A program made the position numbers and the translations under genes. Source: Piezodorus guildinii (lineage: Eukaryota > Arthropoda > Insecta > Hemiptera > Pentatomidae). From it: DNA of 64,000 bases. The stretch is from contig CM041297.1 in NCBI GenBank assembly GCA_023052935.1, positions 6,066,280 to 6,130,279 of the forward strand, in the 5' to 3' direction. The notes under the pieces are model-generated. The model was given only the letters and a program-made list of their open reading frames with translations. It did not search any database and had not been told where the DNA came from. Positions 31,940 through 42,269 of this stretch are shown piece after piece (positions within the stretch are counted from its first letter, which is position 1; every line of letters starts with the position of its first letter).

Positions 31940-32425
31940 ATGGAAAAGTTTTGATTTCTTCACCCTCCATGTTTTTTGGGTCGCTGAATATGAATCTGAA
32001 GTTTGCAGGCTAAAATTTTGCCCGGAACATGTTTTTTGTTCACACTTTTTGCCAAAATTTTGGCACATTTTCTGTTGTTTGTTTTACTATACCTCGAATA
32101 CGAAGCGTTTTTGGACAAAACGTACTATTCAATACAATTCAATCAATTAAAATATGTCTAGCCTACATTTTTGACGCGTTCTAGCGGCAAAACAGTTGGT
32201 CCCACAAAAAAACTTTTTATATGAAAAATGGAGAAAAATTTAATTGTTTGGAGAGTGTACATAGTAAGTTTTGATCCCAAAATCCTTTGTTTGCAAGATA
32301 AATTCAAAAATAGAGAAATAGTGCCAACTTTTTGGCAAAAAGTATGAAAAAAAAACATGTTGCGGGGAAAATTTTTGCTCGCAAATTTCAGACTTGTGTT
32401 CGGCGACTTAAAAAATTTTTTTATT
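31940..32425. repeat. Foldback repeat
   Basis: Left arm 31945-32080 and right arm 32280-32425 are diverged inverted repeats sharing GGAACATGTTTTTTGTTCA-like, ACTTTTTGCCAAAA and GTCGCTGAATATGAATCTGA-like blocks. About 200 bp of spacer. Frames of 60-66 codons on the minus strand are by-products of the repeat. Confidence 0.65.
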
Positions 32426-33006
32426 TTTTTTTATTTTTTATCCATTTATGGGAGCGGCGTGGTTTAGTGGATAGAGCGCTAGTCTACTGTTCTCCGGGTC
32501 CAGTGTTCGAATCTCGGCTATAGCAGAATATTATTTATTCTTATTAGGTTCCTTTAATTAAAATGATCCTTTTCATTCAACTTATTTTATTTTCTTATTT
32601 TTTGTCCCTACGTTTCGGCTCTTTGCCATTCTCAAGGGATCTACAAAAAACATTTATTTTAAAATTAAAAGATACACAACATTATTTTTTAAAATTCTTA
32701 TAAATCAATTTACATACCTCTTTATACTCCTTTATACACTCTATACAATATATAGATATATATTTTGTCATAATTGAGTAAAATAAAAATTAAAACTATT
32801 ATAGGCTGACCAGCCCTGTCCTGGTTGTTATCATCTACTGGATTAAAGAAATCTATTCCCTCACTCTTAACTATTGATATCAAAACTAATATACACACAT
32901 ATATTGTTTTATTATCTCCTCCTCAGTCAAGTCTACATTTATTTTCACAGCCAAAAATTTTTTCTTTTAAAATTCTTTAATAAATTATTACCATACATAA
33001 ACATAT

Positions 33007-33007
<1 letters not shown>

Positions 33008-33052
<45 letters not shown>

Positions 33053-33080
33053 ATACACACCCACATACACATACATATAT

Positions 33081-33141
<61 letters not shown>
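33008..33141. repeat. (CA)n and (TA)n microsatellites
   Basis: CA run at about 33013-33048, then an imperfect CA/TA transition and a TA run at about 33085-33141, inside the Penelope-like 3' region. Confidence 0.95.
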
Positions 33142-33145
<4 letters not shown>

Positions 33146-33274
33146 AACACATAAACAAATATATTAATATCCAATTAAAAACAAGATAATTTACCTAACC
33201 ATAAAATTCCAAATATTATTCTATTATATTGTTATTTAAACTTTATTCCAGAAATTCCATTTATTTAAATTATA

Positions 33275-33985
33275 CTACTTATTAATTTTGCTCAAAATCT
33301 CAGCATAATGGTCATTCAAATTCTTTGTGTCTGTTTTGTAATTTATACTGTAGTTAATGTTTTCTGATATATATATTGCCTCTAAAATTTTTCTTCTAAA
33401 ATCATTACTTTCTTTATGTATTACTATAGTATTTTCAAAGTCAAATTGGTGTTTTTTATTTATTACATGTTGTACTAAAGCAGTCTTATTACTATCTTTT
33501 TCTTTATTTTTAACATCATTTTGGTGTTGATACATCCTATCCTTCAAGAACTGTTTTGTTTCACCAATATATACTGCAGGACAATTTACACATGGTATTT
33601 TATATACCATTCCAGATTGGGAGTTTTTTTCTATTTTATCTTTTAGCTCACTATAATAATTTTTTATTTTGTTTCTTGGTTTGAAGGCAAAAGTATATTC
33701 TTCCATATCATATAATTTGAAGGATTTTTTTATTTCTTCAGAAAGTCCCTTTACATAATTGCAGCTTTGGAATTTTTGGGTTGTCTTTAATTTGTTTATT
33801 TTTTCACCATTGCTATTATTTTTATTTTTAGTTCTAATATTCAATTCCCATATGGTTTTTACTATTTTTTTGGGGTAAAAATTTTCTGAAAAAATTTGAA
33901 AAACCTTTTCTTTGACCTTATTTAATCTTTCGAACGTAGGGACAAAAAAATAAGAAAATAAAATAAGTTGAATGAAAAGGATCAT
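33275..33985 (-). CDS. Penelope-like element GIY-YIG endonuclease (partial ORF)
   Basis: An uninterrupted 236-codon frame. The first 15-16 residues come from the inverted pLTR, so this start is not native. Residues 20-115 are the Lys-rich connector after the reverse transcriptase. Residues 125-205 are the GIY-YIG nuclease domain: GMVYK (125-129, the GIY strand), a zinc-binding type pair C132 and C135, VYIGE (138-142), catalytic-type R150, H154, H173 and a candidate metal-binding Glu at 202. This CxxC/H arrangement is the one known in Penelope-type endonucleases, which nick the target to prime cDNA synthesis. With no reverse transcriptase the copy cannot move alone, but the nuclease frame is intact, so the insertion may be fairly recent. 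Confidence 0.85.
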   Translation of the reverse strand: MILFIQLILFSYFFVPTFERLNKVKEKVFQIFSENFYPKKIVKTIWELNIRTKNKNNSNGEKINKLKTTQKFQSCNYVKGLSEEIKKSFKLYDMEEYTFAFKPRNKIKNYYSELKDKIEKNSQSGMVYKIPCVNCPAVYIGETKQFLKDRMYQHQNDVKNKEKDSNKTALVQHVINKKHQFDFENTIVIHKESNDFRRKILEAIYISENINYSINYKTDTKNLNDHYAEILSKINK

Positions 33986-34285
33986 TTTAATTAAAGGAAC
34001 CTAATAATACAATTATTCATTCAAACTAATCTTAATTGTAATAAAAATTAATTATTTATTCTGTTAATTCAGTCGGGGGGCGACCCTAGGGTATGGAGAA
34101 CCTCCTAGGGCAGACCCAACCTCTATAAAGTGGGTATAATATTTGGGGGAAAAACCGGCCGGCTGAGTGTGATTATCATCTCATTGCACTGCCGTTGGCC
34201 TAGAAACAGTACGAATCTCTGCATGTACTGAGCCCAAAACTCTTCATGGGTTGTAGTGGTACAGGTTCAGGTTATCCACTTATAT

Positions 34286-35090
34286 TTCATATAAGCTTAT
34301 GTTCTTTAGAAAATAAAGTGAATTGGTATAATCTACAATACAACAGAAATTCAGGAGCATAACAATAAGTTACTCTTTTTACGACAAATAAAAGATTATT
34401 ATTTCATGTCAGATATTAATTTTATTTACTCTGTGTTACAATAAGATACCAGTACCAAGTAGCCACATCCAAATTATTCAATAACATCGTTTTGTCTTTT
34501 AAACATAACCGTTGTATATCATCATAACTCCTTTGCAACTTACGAGTAGGTGAAGTATCGTAGGTGAAGCCTTTCTCCAGAATAAACGGTGTTTTTTTTT
34601 AGGATACAGAACAATTAGACAAAAGCCCTATTATGTTTTCGTTAACGAAAGATTAACATTTCGAATTATTTCTAACCACTAACAATAATTAAACATGTGT
34701 CTACGGGAACCTAAACACAAAACATGGACACAACGCTCAATATGCTTAAATATATTTTTTATAAATTAGAATAGTATCTTTTCTGATTAATTAATTAGGA
34801 CGATTTTGCTTCATATTGGTTAGAAATTCAACTATCTTTCAAATGAGTACTTGTAGTCATCCAGAAAATGTGTAGTTTTTGAGTTATTAGAAAACCAATT
34901 TTATTTTAGACATAGAGATATGAAATGAAATGGTGTTTAAAGATAGGAAGAGTAAATAGGGTGGTTACCTTTCGTTAGCTTATTTGATGGGCAAATGGGA
35001 TAATGATATGGTAGGGGTGGGGCGGAGTCTGTCCAACTATATTGGCTTCTCTAGGGGAACGACAGTTTATTTATATTCCTTCTTTAAGGT
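34286..35090. other. Unassigned sequence
   Basis: AT-rich, with a diverged relative of the 22.9/24.1-kb repeat at about 34770-34905 and a GC-richer patch at 34960-35060. No frame. Confidence 0.4.
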
Positions 35091-35092
35091 TT

Positions 35093-35310
35093 TTGTTTAT
35101 TCGTTTAACGTCACTTTATGTAACTATGACTAATCGGACGATGCTACAGTGGGAGTCCAACATTTTGCCTATCCAGGTTTTATTAGGATAGGGATCTTTA
35201 ACGAGTACCTGACATCGAACAGGCTTGGGACCACCTATTAACGTCCCCTCCGAAGGACGGCATAACTAAGGATTTTTTACTCCCATTAAAAAATCCTAGG
35301 GCCCCCTAAG
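35093..35310 (-). mobile_element. SINE-A copy, head missing
   Basis: Tail TTTTTGTTTATTCGTTTAACG through the body to AAATCCTAGGGCCCCCTAAGG; the B and A boxes are gone. Confidence 0.85.
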
Positions 35311-35343
35311 GTTTTTAAAAATGTATTTAATATAAATTGTATT

Positions 35344-35756
35344 AATTTTTATTACAATCAAAAGTTGTTTGAATGAATAAATTTATTGTTAGGTTCTTTT
35401 AATTAAAATGATCCATTTTCATTCAACTTATTTACTTCTCCCTACGTTTCGGCTTTTTTCAATTTTGAAGGGATCTTTTAATATTCCATCATTATGCACT
35501 TATATAAATACATATTATGTCACATTAAAAAAAAAAAAAACAGCTCTTGATAACCCTTGATAACAACCATGACAGGGCTGGTCAGCCTATAATAGTTTTA
35601 TTTTATTTTTTTAATGTGACAAAATATATATTTATTTAAGTGCATAATGATGGAATATAAAAAGATCCCTTGAAAATGGCAAACGTAGCGAGAAGAAAAT
35701 AAGAAATTAAATAAGTTGAATGAAAATGGATCATTTTAATTAAAAGAAACTAACAA
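35344..35756. mobile_element. Palindromic Penelope pLTR element
   Basis: 413 bp, almost wholly a hairpin of two inverted pLTR arms (each about 160-200 bp, TTCTTTTAATTAAAATGATC outermost) around a short Penelope interior piece (ACAGGGCTGGTCAGCCTATA). It is flanked by an 11-bp direct repeat TAAATTGTATT (35333-35343 and 35757-35767), so it was inserted as a unit. No coding capacity. Confidence 0.85.
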
Positions 35757-35896
35757 TAAATTGTATTGTTATTATTATAAGGTGAATGCGAATGGTCTAC
35801 AGTTGGTAAGAAAACAGAAAACTAATCCGAAGTCAGTTTTAATAGTTGTTTTTTTTAATTCTCCTAAACTTTTGGCCAAATACGAGATACATTGGG

Positions 35897-36187
35897 ATCA
35901 CTTGTAGCTGGGTGGCTAGCGTAACAGCTTCTCATGCTAAAGGTCACGGGTTCAAACCCGCAGGTGGTCCTAGGATTTTTTAATGGGAGTAATAAATCCT
36001 TAGTTACGCCGTCCTTCGGAGGGGACGTTAAAAGGTGGTCCCGAGCCTGTGCGATGTCAGGTACTCGTTATAGATCACTATCCTAATAAAACCTGGATAA
36101 GCCAAATTTAGGACTCCCGCTGTAGCATCGTCCGATTCTATGGCTAATCAGCATAAAAGTGACGTTAAACGAATAAACAAACAAACG
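35897..36187 (+). mobile_element. SINE-A, near full-length reference copy
   Basis: Head GGATCACTTGTAGCTGGGTG (A-box region), B box GGTTCAAACCC at 35949-35959, body with TCCTTAGTTACGCCGTCCTT and CGATGTCAGGTACTCGTTAT-like blocks, tail AAACGAATAAACAAACAAAC. About 290 bp. The tRNA part supplies the polymerase III promoter; the tail region is presumably what a LINE machinery recognises. Confidence 0.92.
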
Positions 36188-36224
36188 AGATACATCATCA
36201 GGAATAAAAACAATTATACATAGG

Positions 36225-36368
36225 ATGAAACACATGTTTCTATAGAAATTCATTTTAATTAATTTTTTTATAATTTCACTAATTTTATCTCTTACTGTAT
36301 TTGAAAATTCTTTAATCTATTTTTAAAACGGGGGTAAGTGAAAGTCGTGTGTTGCCCGCACCAGATTT
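36225..36368 (-). mobile_element. Family H 5' fragment
   Basis: From AAACACATGTTTCTATAGAA to the left end GTCGTGTGTTGCCCGCACCA. Confidence 0.88.
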
Positions 36369-36541
36369 TTAATAAATGTTAAAATAATTTAATAAAATAA
36401 TTTAAAATTTTAATAAATATAGTATATAAACTAAGTATATAATTATATTTAAAGCACATAATATAATTAAATGATTACTATTTGGATGATTATTAAAGAC
36501 GACCGTGATGTTAAAATAATGTAGACTGAAGTTTAGAAGCG

Positions 36542-36787
36542 ATGACTGGGGATATACGAAGCACGTGGCATCAACACGTGCTAGGATTGGATAACCTCTC
36601 GCTTTGTTACAATTACGAAATATTTTCACATCCGATAAACAACTGCCTTATCTATCGATTTAGGAGAGTTAAATCGATTATCGATATCCAACAGCTGTGT
36701 AAGGAAGTTTATATCGATATCAATCAGCTGTTCGATATATTAACAATACAGAAAGACTACTATAAATATATGTCGGATCTCTCATAA
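36542..36787 (+). other. 81-codon frame of unknown nature
   Basis: Open frame from ATG to TAA in otherwise repeat-free DNA. It contains a perfect 8-bp inverted repeat AGCACGTG/CACGTGCT (36560-36567 and 36575-36582, two E-boxes) and clustered ATCGAT motifs at 36650-36735. No protein family recognised; it may equally be regulatory DNA. Confidence 0.2.
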
Positions 36788-36789
36788 TG

Positions 36790-37245
36790 GTATAATTTTT
36801 CTTTGTTTTTCATTAATTAAAATACTAAAGTGTAATTACTATGTTCTTTCCCACAAAGCTTAGAAATCTTCCAGAACATGCGCATTTCATTTTAATCTTT
36901 TACTTTCAACGTTAATTTTAGTAGTGTTAGAATAAATTCAAGATAATTGATTGAGAAAATTGATTGTGACCGGTCTGGGAATTATTTTAATGAGTATAAT
37001 TACTTTTCATATTGTTAATCGCCCATTTAAAATAGTAAATATCTGTTGATTTTACCAAATGATGAACTATATTGTCCATTAACATATAAGAAATTGGTCA
37101 AAATAATAATAACAGAATTTAAAAAAGTATTGCCTTGAAAATCGAGAAAGACATTTTGGTCAAATAATTGGATGAAATACATTTTTTTTTTGAATTTATT
37201 GACCACTACACGAACTATTTCACCCTTTCTGATCACATAAGGTTT
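36790..37245. other. Unassigned AT-rich stretch
   Basis: Nothing recognised. Confidence 0.5.
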
Positions 37246-37249
37246 AGTT

Positions 37250-37640
37250 AACTACCAATCTCTGCCTACACAATCCCATCCAAGCTTAAGCCCCCATGAT
37301 CAGACTTATCGAAATCCTCTCAGTCTACCTTTCGAAAAAAAAAGGGATTTTAAATAATTATAATAAATATTGATAAAGGATTGTTTTAAGTTTATAGTTC
37401 CAAGCGAATAGTCTGAAGTTTTATATTTTGGTTTATATGAACTTTTCACAAAGCCTAATAATTTAACATATACATTTGTGCCACTGTGAAAGTACAACTT
37501 AATTTATACTAGTTGGGTACAAGTTCTGTAATTCCGAGGTGTTTAACCCTCTTTGGACCTAAAATGTTAAGTAACACTTTTGTAAACCATGAGGCGTTGT
37601 TCATCCTTTTAAGCTAATGAACATGTTTCACCCGTGTATT
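37250..37640 (-). mobile_element. RTE-like LINE fragments, heavily diverged
   Basis: Blocks at 37255-37335 and 37510-37640 match the reverse complement of 47.48-47.88 kb (for example CTTTGGACCTAAAATGTTAAG). An unrelated 170-bp AT-rich piece separates them. Confidence 0.6.
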
Positions 37641-37899
37641 ACAGCTAAGTAAATTAAACAAGGAGATGAAACCAATTTTAATGACTTTTTTTAAGGTAAA
37701 AATATAAATTAAACCATTAACAAAATATTAGAAACCAACGCTTCCTAGGAGTCGTGTAAAAAAATAGGAAAGTTTGTGCGCGCGAAAAACATTTTATTTA
37801 ATATCACTGGTTCTAGTGAAGGTCAAAAATACCCTATATTTATAAGGGATTTATATAAAAAAAAAAAAAAAAAACTACTATAAAATAGTTGTTAATAAC

Positions 37900-38058
37900 C
37901 CTAAAATATAAATAATCTCCCCAAAACATCACTTTTAATAAGGTTTCTAAAAAACTTTAGTCAAATTAAAATTCCTTTTTAATAGTGGGGAATAAAGTTT
38001 TTAAGAAATATCATTAAAATTATTGTTTTGAGAAGATTATTTATATTTTTAGGGATAT
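37900..38058. repeat. Imperfect palindrome, about 160 bp
   Basis: Arms around ATAAATAATCTCCCCAAAAC and GTTTTGAGAAGATTATTTAT, with a short centre near 37980. MITE-like, but target duplication not resolved. Confidence 0.6.
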
Positions 38059-38104
38059 TACCAAGTATAATGGCTTGAGTGATTTTATTATTCTGTTATT
38101 TCAC

Positions 38105-38305
38105 ATTGGGGTCGACCCTTTGGTATGGAGAACCTTCTGGGTCTGACCAGTCTTTATAAAGTGGGTACCCAAAAAATGGGGAATAACCTGGCGTATTAGC
38201 GTGATCTCGGGCTAATAACCTCCTTACAGAGCACTGTTACTGCTATAAACAGTACGAATCTTAATATGTACTGAGCACAAGATGCTTTATGGGTTTTAAA
38301 GCAAT
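38105..38305 (+). mobile_element. SINE-B body, head missing
   Basis: GGTCGACCCTTTGGTATGGA, CTTTATAAAGTGGGTACCC and CAGTACGAATCTTAATATGT blocks. Confidence 0.75.
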
Positions 38306-38772
38306 AGGTTTTTTTGGGGGAGGGTTTATTTACGTGATTTTACAACTGAACAATATCGCGCATTTCCCACCTTTTATCATCACTTTATTTTCTACGTTGT
38401 TGTTGGTTAAGGTTTTGAGTCGTGAAACCCGAGGTTCATCTTTATTTCCTTTGTTATTTTATTTAACTTTTATATAAACTCAAAGAAATAAAAAAATATG
38501 GTTAGTCCCACACGATTATTTTATTATTTTCCTGTACAGTATCCCTATATTTTATTTAGCAGCCGTCGGTCCTTAAGAAAATTTAGCAATAATCTTATAT
38601 TATTATCGTCATTGCTCAATAAGGTAGCTGTATCAGGTCTTATTCCTAATCTGTTTAAATATTATTGGTAAAAACGGTATTCCTCCAATATGTGTTGGCA
38701 TATTGGGGGATTTCCTACGTTGTTTCAAGTTATGATAAAACCTAAATACTTCAATATTTCCATATGTTCAAA
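38306..38772. other. Unassigned stretch
   Basis: A 62-codon plus-strand frame of hydrophobic residues at 38289-38477 starts inside the SINE-B body; composition-driven and not recognised. Confidence 0.4.
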
Positions 38773-38785
38773 GGTTTACCCTGAT

Positions 38786-39064
38786 TGTTTGTTTATTTAT
38801 TTAACGTCACTTTATGCTACTATGGCTAATCGAACGATGCTACAGTGGGAGTCCTAAATTTTGCCTATCCAGGTTTTATTAGGATAGGGATCTTTAACGA
38901 GTGCCTGAGATCGCACAGGCTCGGGACCACCTTTTAACGTCCCCTCCGAAGGACGGCGTAACTAAGGATTTTTTACTCCCGTTAAAAAATCCTAGGACCG
39001 TCTGCGGGTTTGAACCCGTGACCTTTAGCATGGGAGGCTGTTACGCTAGCCACCCAGCTACAAG
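38786..39064 (-). mobile_element. SINE-A copy with target-site duplication
   Basis: Near-complete copy of the same subfamily as 150-432. A 13-bp direct repeat GGTTTACCCTGAT flanks it (38773-38785 and 39065-39077). Confidence 0.93.
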
Positions 39065-39124
39065 GGTTTACCCTGATATTTTCATATCATCGTTATTACT
39101 TTGCCTCAACGTCTCAGAAAAGGT

Positions 39125-39640
39125 TTTTTTTTAAATATTTTATTTATTGTAATTTACAACTCTATTAAAAAACATAATAAGTAAATATGCAGTATGAAGA
39201 AAAGTCATGAAAATATCTTGAGAAAGAACTACCTAGTGGTAGCACTTCACAAACTATTTTAAGGCAGTAGGTCCCGAGGCCACCTTTTTTTCAGTCGCCT
39301 CGGAGGGTTATCAGGGATATTTAAGGAAGATAAATAACGAAAAAGTGGGTTTGTGTGGGCAGGGAGTTTAGAATGAAAAGAGGAGTATCTATCACGGGCT
39401 ATGTCTGCAACAAATAGGATGTTTAGGTCATTATGGAGGAGTTGATTTGTGACAAAATAATTCAGGGTTTTTGAATGTGAGGATTGGATGCGGGAGGAAT
39501 TAGATGGTTTAGTAGAGACCTAAAGTTCGATTCCATATGTTCAAATAGGTCTGATAATAGTGATGTAAATGAGTCTTTGTGTTTTAGTAATCGGCATCTT
39601 CGAGCAGTTTCTTGTCGTTTCAGTCTTGTGTGAGGGTCAG
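39125..39640 (-). mobile_element. Jockey-like LINE, 5' truncated
   Basis: 3' end at a T-run near 39130. C-terminus of ORF2 encoded around 39290-39330 (…RRLKKRWPRDLL type), older and more damaged than the other copies; ends in the ARLKRQETARRCRLL region near 39640. Confidence 0.78.
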
Positions 39641-39719
39641 AAAAGTTTAAGGATAAAATAATCTTATTTGCGAATTTTTTTATAATTAAAAGAACAAACA
39701 AGGGAACGAATAGAGTACT

Positions 39720-40198
39720 ATTTATAACATGCTGCTTGCTACTCACCATAGCTGTTCCAGCTCACACCCTGAGAGACACTTGACTCCATGATCGGCGCAC
39801 AGGGACTGAGGCTGAACTCGCGACATTCGGGAAGGGGTAGGGTATCGTCCCCCACCACTTCTTATCAGTCGATGGCCGACTTGGAGATAAGGAAGAGGCG
39901 GGAAGTGGAGCGCTCGACCCGAAGTAGAGGAAGTCGTGGTCGGTACGAGGGTACATCGCGAAGGAAGGGTGTAGGGGATGGCAGCGGGTATATAAAGCAG
40001 GAGGATGGGGTATCGATAGTAAGCTGAGGGGCATAGATATATCGATAGTAAGCAGGGCCTATCGATAAGGCATTATCTATGTTGAGTCACCCGTAGATAG
40101 GCTTCTGCTTTGGGACAGTAAGCATAATATGACTGGAGGGGTCAACTCACCAAAGGTCAATATTGGGAGCCATGGCGGGACAGAATGATCAACGAGGG
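39720..40198 (+). promoter_or_regulatory. GC-rich block with TATA and three DRE-type sites, poly-A at end
   Basis: About 480 bp, GC-rich against the flanks. It contains TATATAAAG at 39989-39997 and TATCGATA at 40011-40018, 40040-40047 and 40060-40067. TATCGATA is the DREF/BEAF-type element in insects. A 35-A run and (TA)n follow at 40199-40270. Open frames exist on both strands at 39762-40034, so neither is convincing. It is either a promoter fragment or a retroposed sequence with a poly-A tail. Confidence 0.35.

Positions 40199-40270
<72 letters not shown>
40199..40270. repeat. Poly-A followed by (TA)n
   Basis: About 35 A, then about 18 TA units. Confidence 0.95.
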
Positions 40271-40274
<4 letters not shown>

Positions 40275-40354
40275 GTAAATAAATAATTTTAATTGAAATT
40301 ATTCGGGTTTTAGGTCCTTAACTTATCTATTAGGTCATAAATATTAAATAAAGT

Positions 40355-41176
40355 TCAGTTTTCAGTCAAATTCATAATTTTTTCAATCAAATTCATAATT
40401 TCTTCAGTCAATTTCATAATTTCTTGTACCCATTTTATACAGTTAATTTAATGAGGTTTCGCTACCAAGAACTTAACATTTTTATTTAATCTTGTTGTTG
40501 TTTATCCATTTAACGTTACTTCATGTTACTGTGCTTAATCCGACGGTGCAGCGGGAGTCCTAAGTTTTCCCTCCCCAGGCTTATTTAAGATAGGGATCTT
40601 TTACGAGTTCCAATTATTAAATCTTTTAAGAGTCATCTGTTGTGCACGAATATAGGACGATCTGCTGGGTTTAGACTTGCGACCTTAAGCATAGAAGGCT
40701 GTTATGCTAGCCACTACTCCACAGGTGGCCCTCAATGCATTCAACAGGGTGTTTGAATCTGCCGGGTTTGAACCCGTGACCTTGGACATATTAATCTTGA
40801 ACACCTTGCTGCATGCATCCAGGGTCACCTGTAGAGTAGTGGCTAGCATAACAGGTCCGTTTAAAGGACGAAGTAACCAAGGATTTTTACTCCATAAAAG
40901 CAAATATAGGGCCATCTGCTGGTTTTGAACTTTCGACCTTAAGCATAGATACCTGTTATGCTAGCCACTGCACCACAGGTGACCCTTTATGCATTCAAAA
41001 AGGTGTTAAGGATTAATATGTCTAAGGTCACGGGTTCAAACCCGGCAGATTCAAACACCTTGTTGAATGCATTGAGGGTCACCTGTGTTGCAGTGGCTTG
41101 CATCACATCCTTCTATCCCCTAGATCGCAAGTTCGAACTAAAAAAAAAACGAAAAAATTATAAATTTGGCTGAAAA
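40355..41176. mobile_element. Palindromic composite with several SINE-A heads (copy 2)
   Basis: Left arm: three 21-bp repeats (40358-40425), the same unique spacer as copy 1, then a SINE-A body reversed (40500-40735). The centre has alternating tRNA-like heads and B-box modules (GGTCACGGGTTCAAACCCGG at 41027 and its inverse at 40763). The right arm is truncated: after GATCGCAAGTTCGAACTA only about 35 bp of the repeat arm remain (GGCTGAAAAAAGCTA), joined to a family H 3' end. Confidence 0.75.
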
Positions 41177-41815
41177 AAGCTATATAGTAAGGGAAAGTAT
41201 TGCGATCGTGAAAATTTTAGAATTCCAGTTTTAAACAGAAATACACGTTTTAGGGTCCCCTAAGTCCAAATGACGAAGTCCTTGTGTTTGTTGTTAGTCC
41301 AGCGCGAAAACAAAAAGTGCTATACAATTTTTCATGAAAATCCGCTAACCAGAAGAGGCACTTTATACCACACATTTTGTACCTTTTAATGATTTTCTCA
41401 AAAACGGCTCCAACGATTTTGATTAAAATCGCTATATCGATGTAAAATTTAATGGGCTTTAATATCATGTAGTTTTCATTCTGACAGGGCTTAAATGCCG
41501 GTATTTTAAATTTTCTTTCTCTAAAGTAACTTTAATTTTGTATATTCTATAAAAATAACCAAATTATCTTGTTAGCATTGATAAATAACAGCTAAATATG
41601 TAAGTTGTGCGAATTTAAAAATCAACTATAGGAGAAAACTGAAAAAAAAATGTTTAACGCAATTTTTTTGTATTTGAACATAAGAGCAGTAATATACATG
41701 TATGACATCCCGTTGGAAAGCTAAAGATTTTAGAAAAATATTATCTCGTACACAAGCTTTTAAAAGTCAATAGAGAGTAATGAAAAACCAATAAAACTAA
41801 ATGATTATTTTATAT
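41177..41815 (-). mobile_element. Family H copy, 5' end missing
   Basis: Starts at TATAGTAAGGGAAAGTATTG and continues through all 3' and middle blocks to AACTAAATGATTATTTTATA. Confidence 0.85.
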
Positions 41816-42268
41816 AGTTTTATGTAGGTTTAATTCTAATTAAAATAGTCTGACTTGGGTTAAATGCCGATATTTAAATTATCTTATCATCTAAAGTATC
41901 TATAATTTTGTAGATTTAAAAAAAAAACATGGTACATTATCTTATTAGAAATAATAAATAACGGGTAAATATTCAAGTTGAAGAAAGTACTTTAAAATAT
42001 CTGCATTTAAGCCCCATCAGACTATTCCAATCAGAATGAAACCTACATGATATTAAAGCCCATTAAATGTTTCATCGATATAGCGAGTTTAATGGAAATC
42101 ATTTGAACCGATTTCGAGAAAAATGTGAACACACACACCTTTTTGCGGAACTTGGTTATTTGGCCTCAGAGGACCATAACCATTTCCGTTGAAAACTGGA
42201 ATTCGAAAATTTTCACGATCACAATACTTTCCCTTACTATATATAGTAAGTGAAAGTAAATATACATA
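41816..42268. mobile_element. Two family H fragments in inverted orientation
   Basis: 41816-41985 reads on the minus strand and 41987-42268 on the plus strand, ending in the perfect palindrome end CTTACTATATATAGTAAG. They meet at the AAAATATCTGCATTTAAGCC region, a head-to-head junction like that at 3.7 kb. Confidence 0.75.
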
Positions 42269-42269
42269 T

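Larger units (their letters stand above)
32542..34050 (-). mobile_element. Penelope-like element, 5' truncated
   Basis: About 1.5 kb with inverted terminal blocks 32543-32613 and 33933-34005, nearly identical over 71 bp (pseudo-LTR pieces), and a 12-bp target duplication. In sense (minus) order: inverted pLTR piece, GIY-YIG endonuclease frame, long 3' region with (CA)n and (TA)n microsatellites, then the other pLTR piece, which includes a GCCGAAACGTAGGG block. The reverse transcriptase is missing. Confidence 0.85.
32450..34285 (+). mobile_element. SINE-B copy split by a Penelope-like element
   Basis: tRNA-like head at 32450-32525 (GGGAGCGGCGTGGTTTAGTG, B box GTGTTCGAATCTC), then after the insertion the body at 34051-34285 (GCGACCCTAGGGTATGGAG, AACCTCTATAAAGTGGGT, CAGTACGAATCTCTGCATGT). 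Target duplication ATTATTTATTCT at 32530-32541 and 34051-34062. Confidence 0.85.

Noticed and set aside
32450..32525. A tRNA gene
   Set aside because: It has usable A and B boxes but is the head of SINE-B; the matching heads at 60 and 60.85 kb continue into the same SINE body, and the acceptor stem does not close.
32874..33174. Open frames of 65-90 codons with long Ile-Tyr or His-Thr runs
   Set aside because: They are translations of (CA)n and (TA)n microsatellites. Similar frames at 29.1 and 60.4-60.7 kb were rejected for the same reason.
33275..33985. Host GIY-YIG nuclease gene (SLX1-like)
   Set aside because: The Lys-rich connector, inverted pLTR flanks and target duplication show that it belongs to a Penelope-like element.
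39762..40034. Overlapping open frames on both strands as a gene
   Set aside because: Both strands are open only because the block is GC-rich; no domain, no consistent start, and it lies in a promoter-like region.
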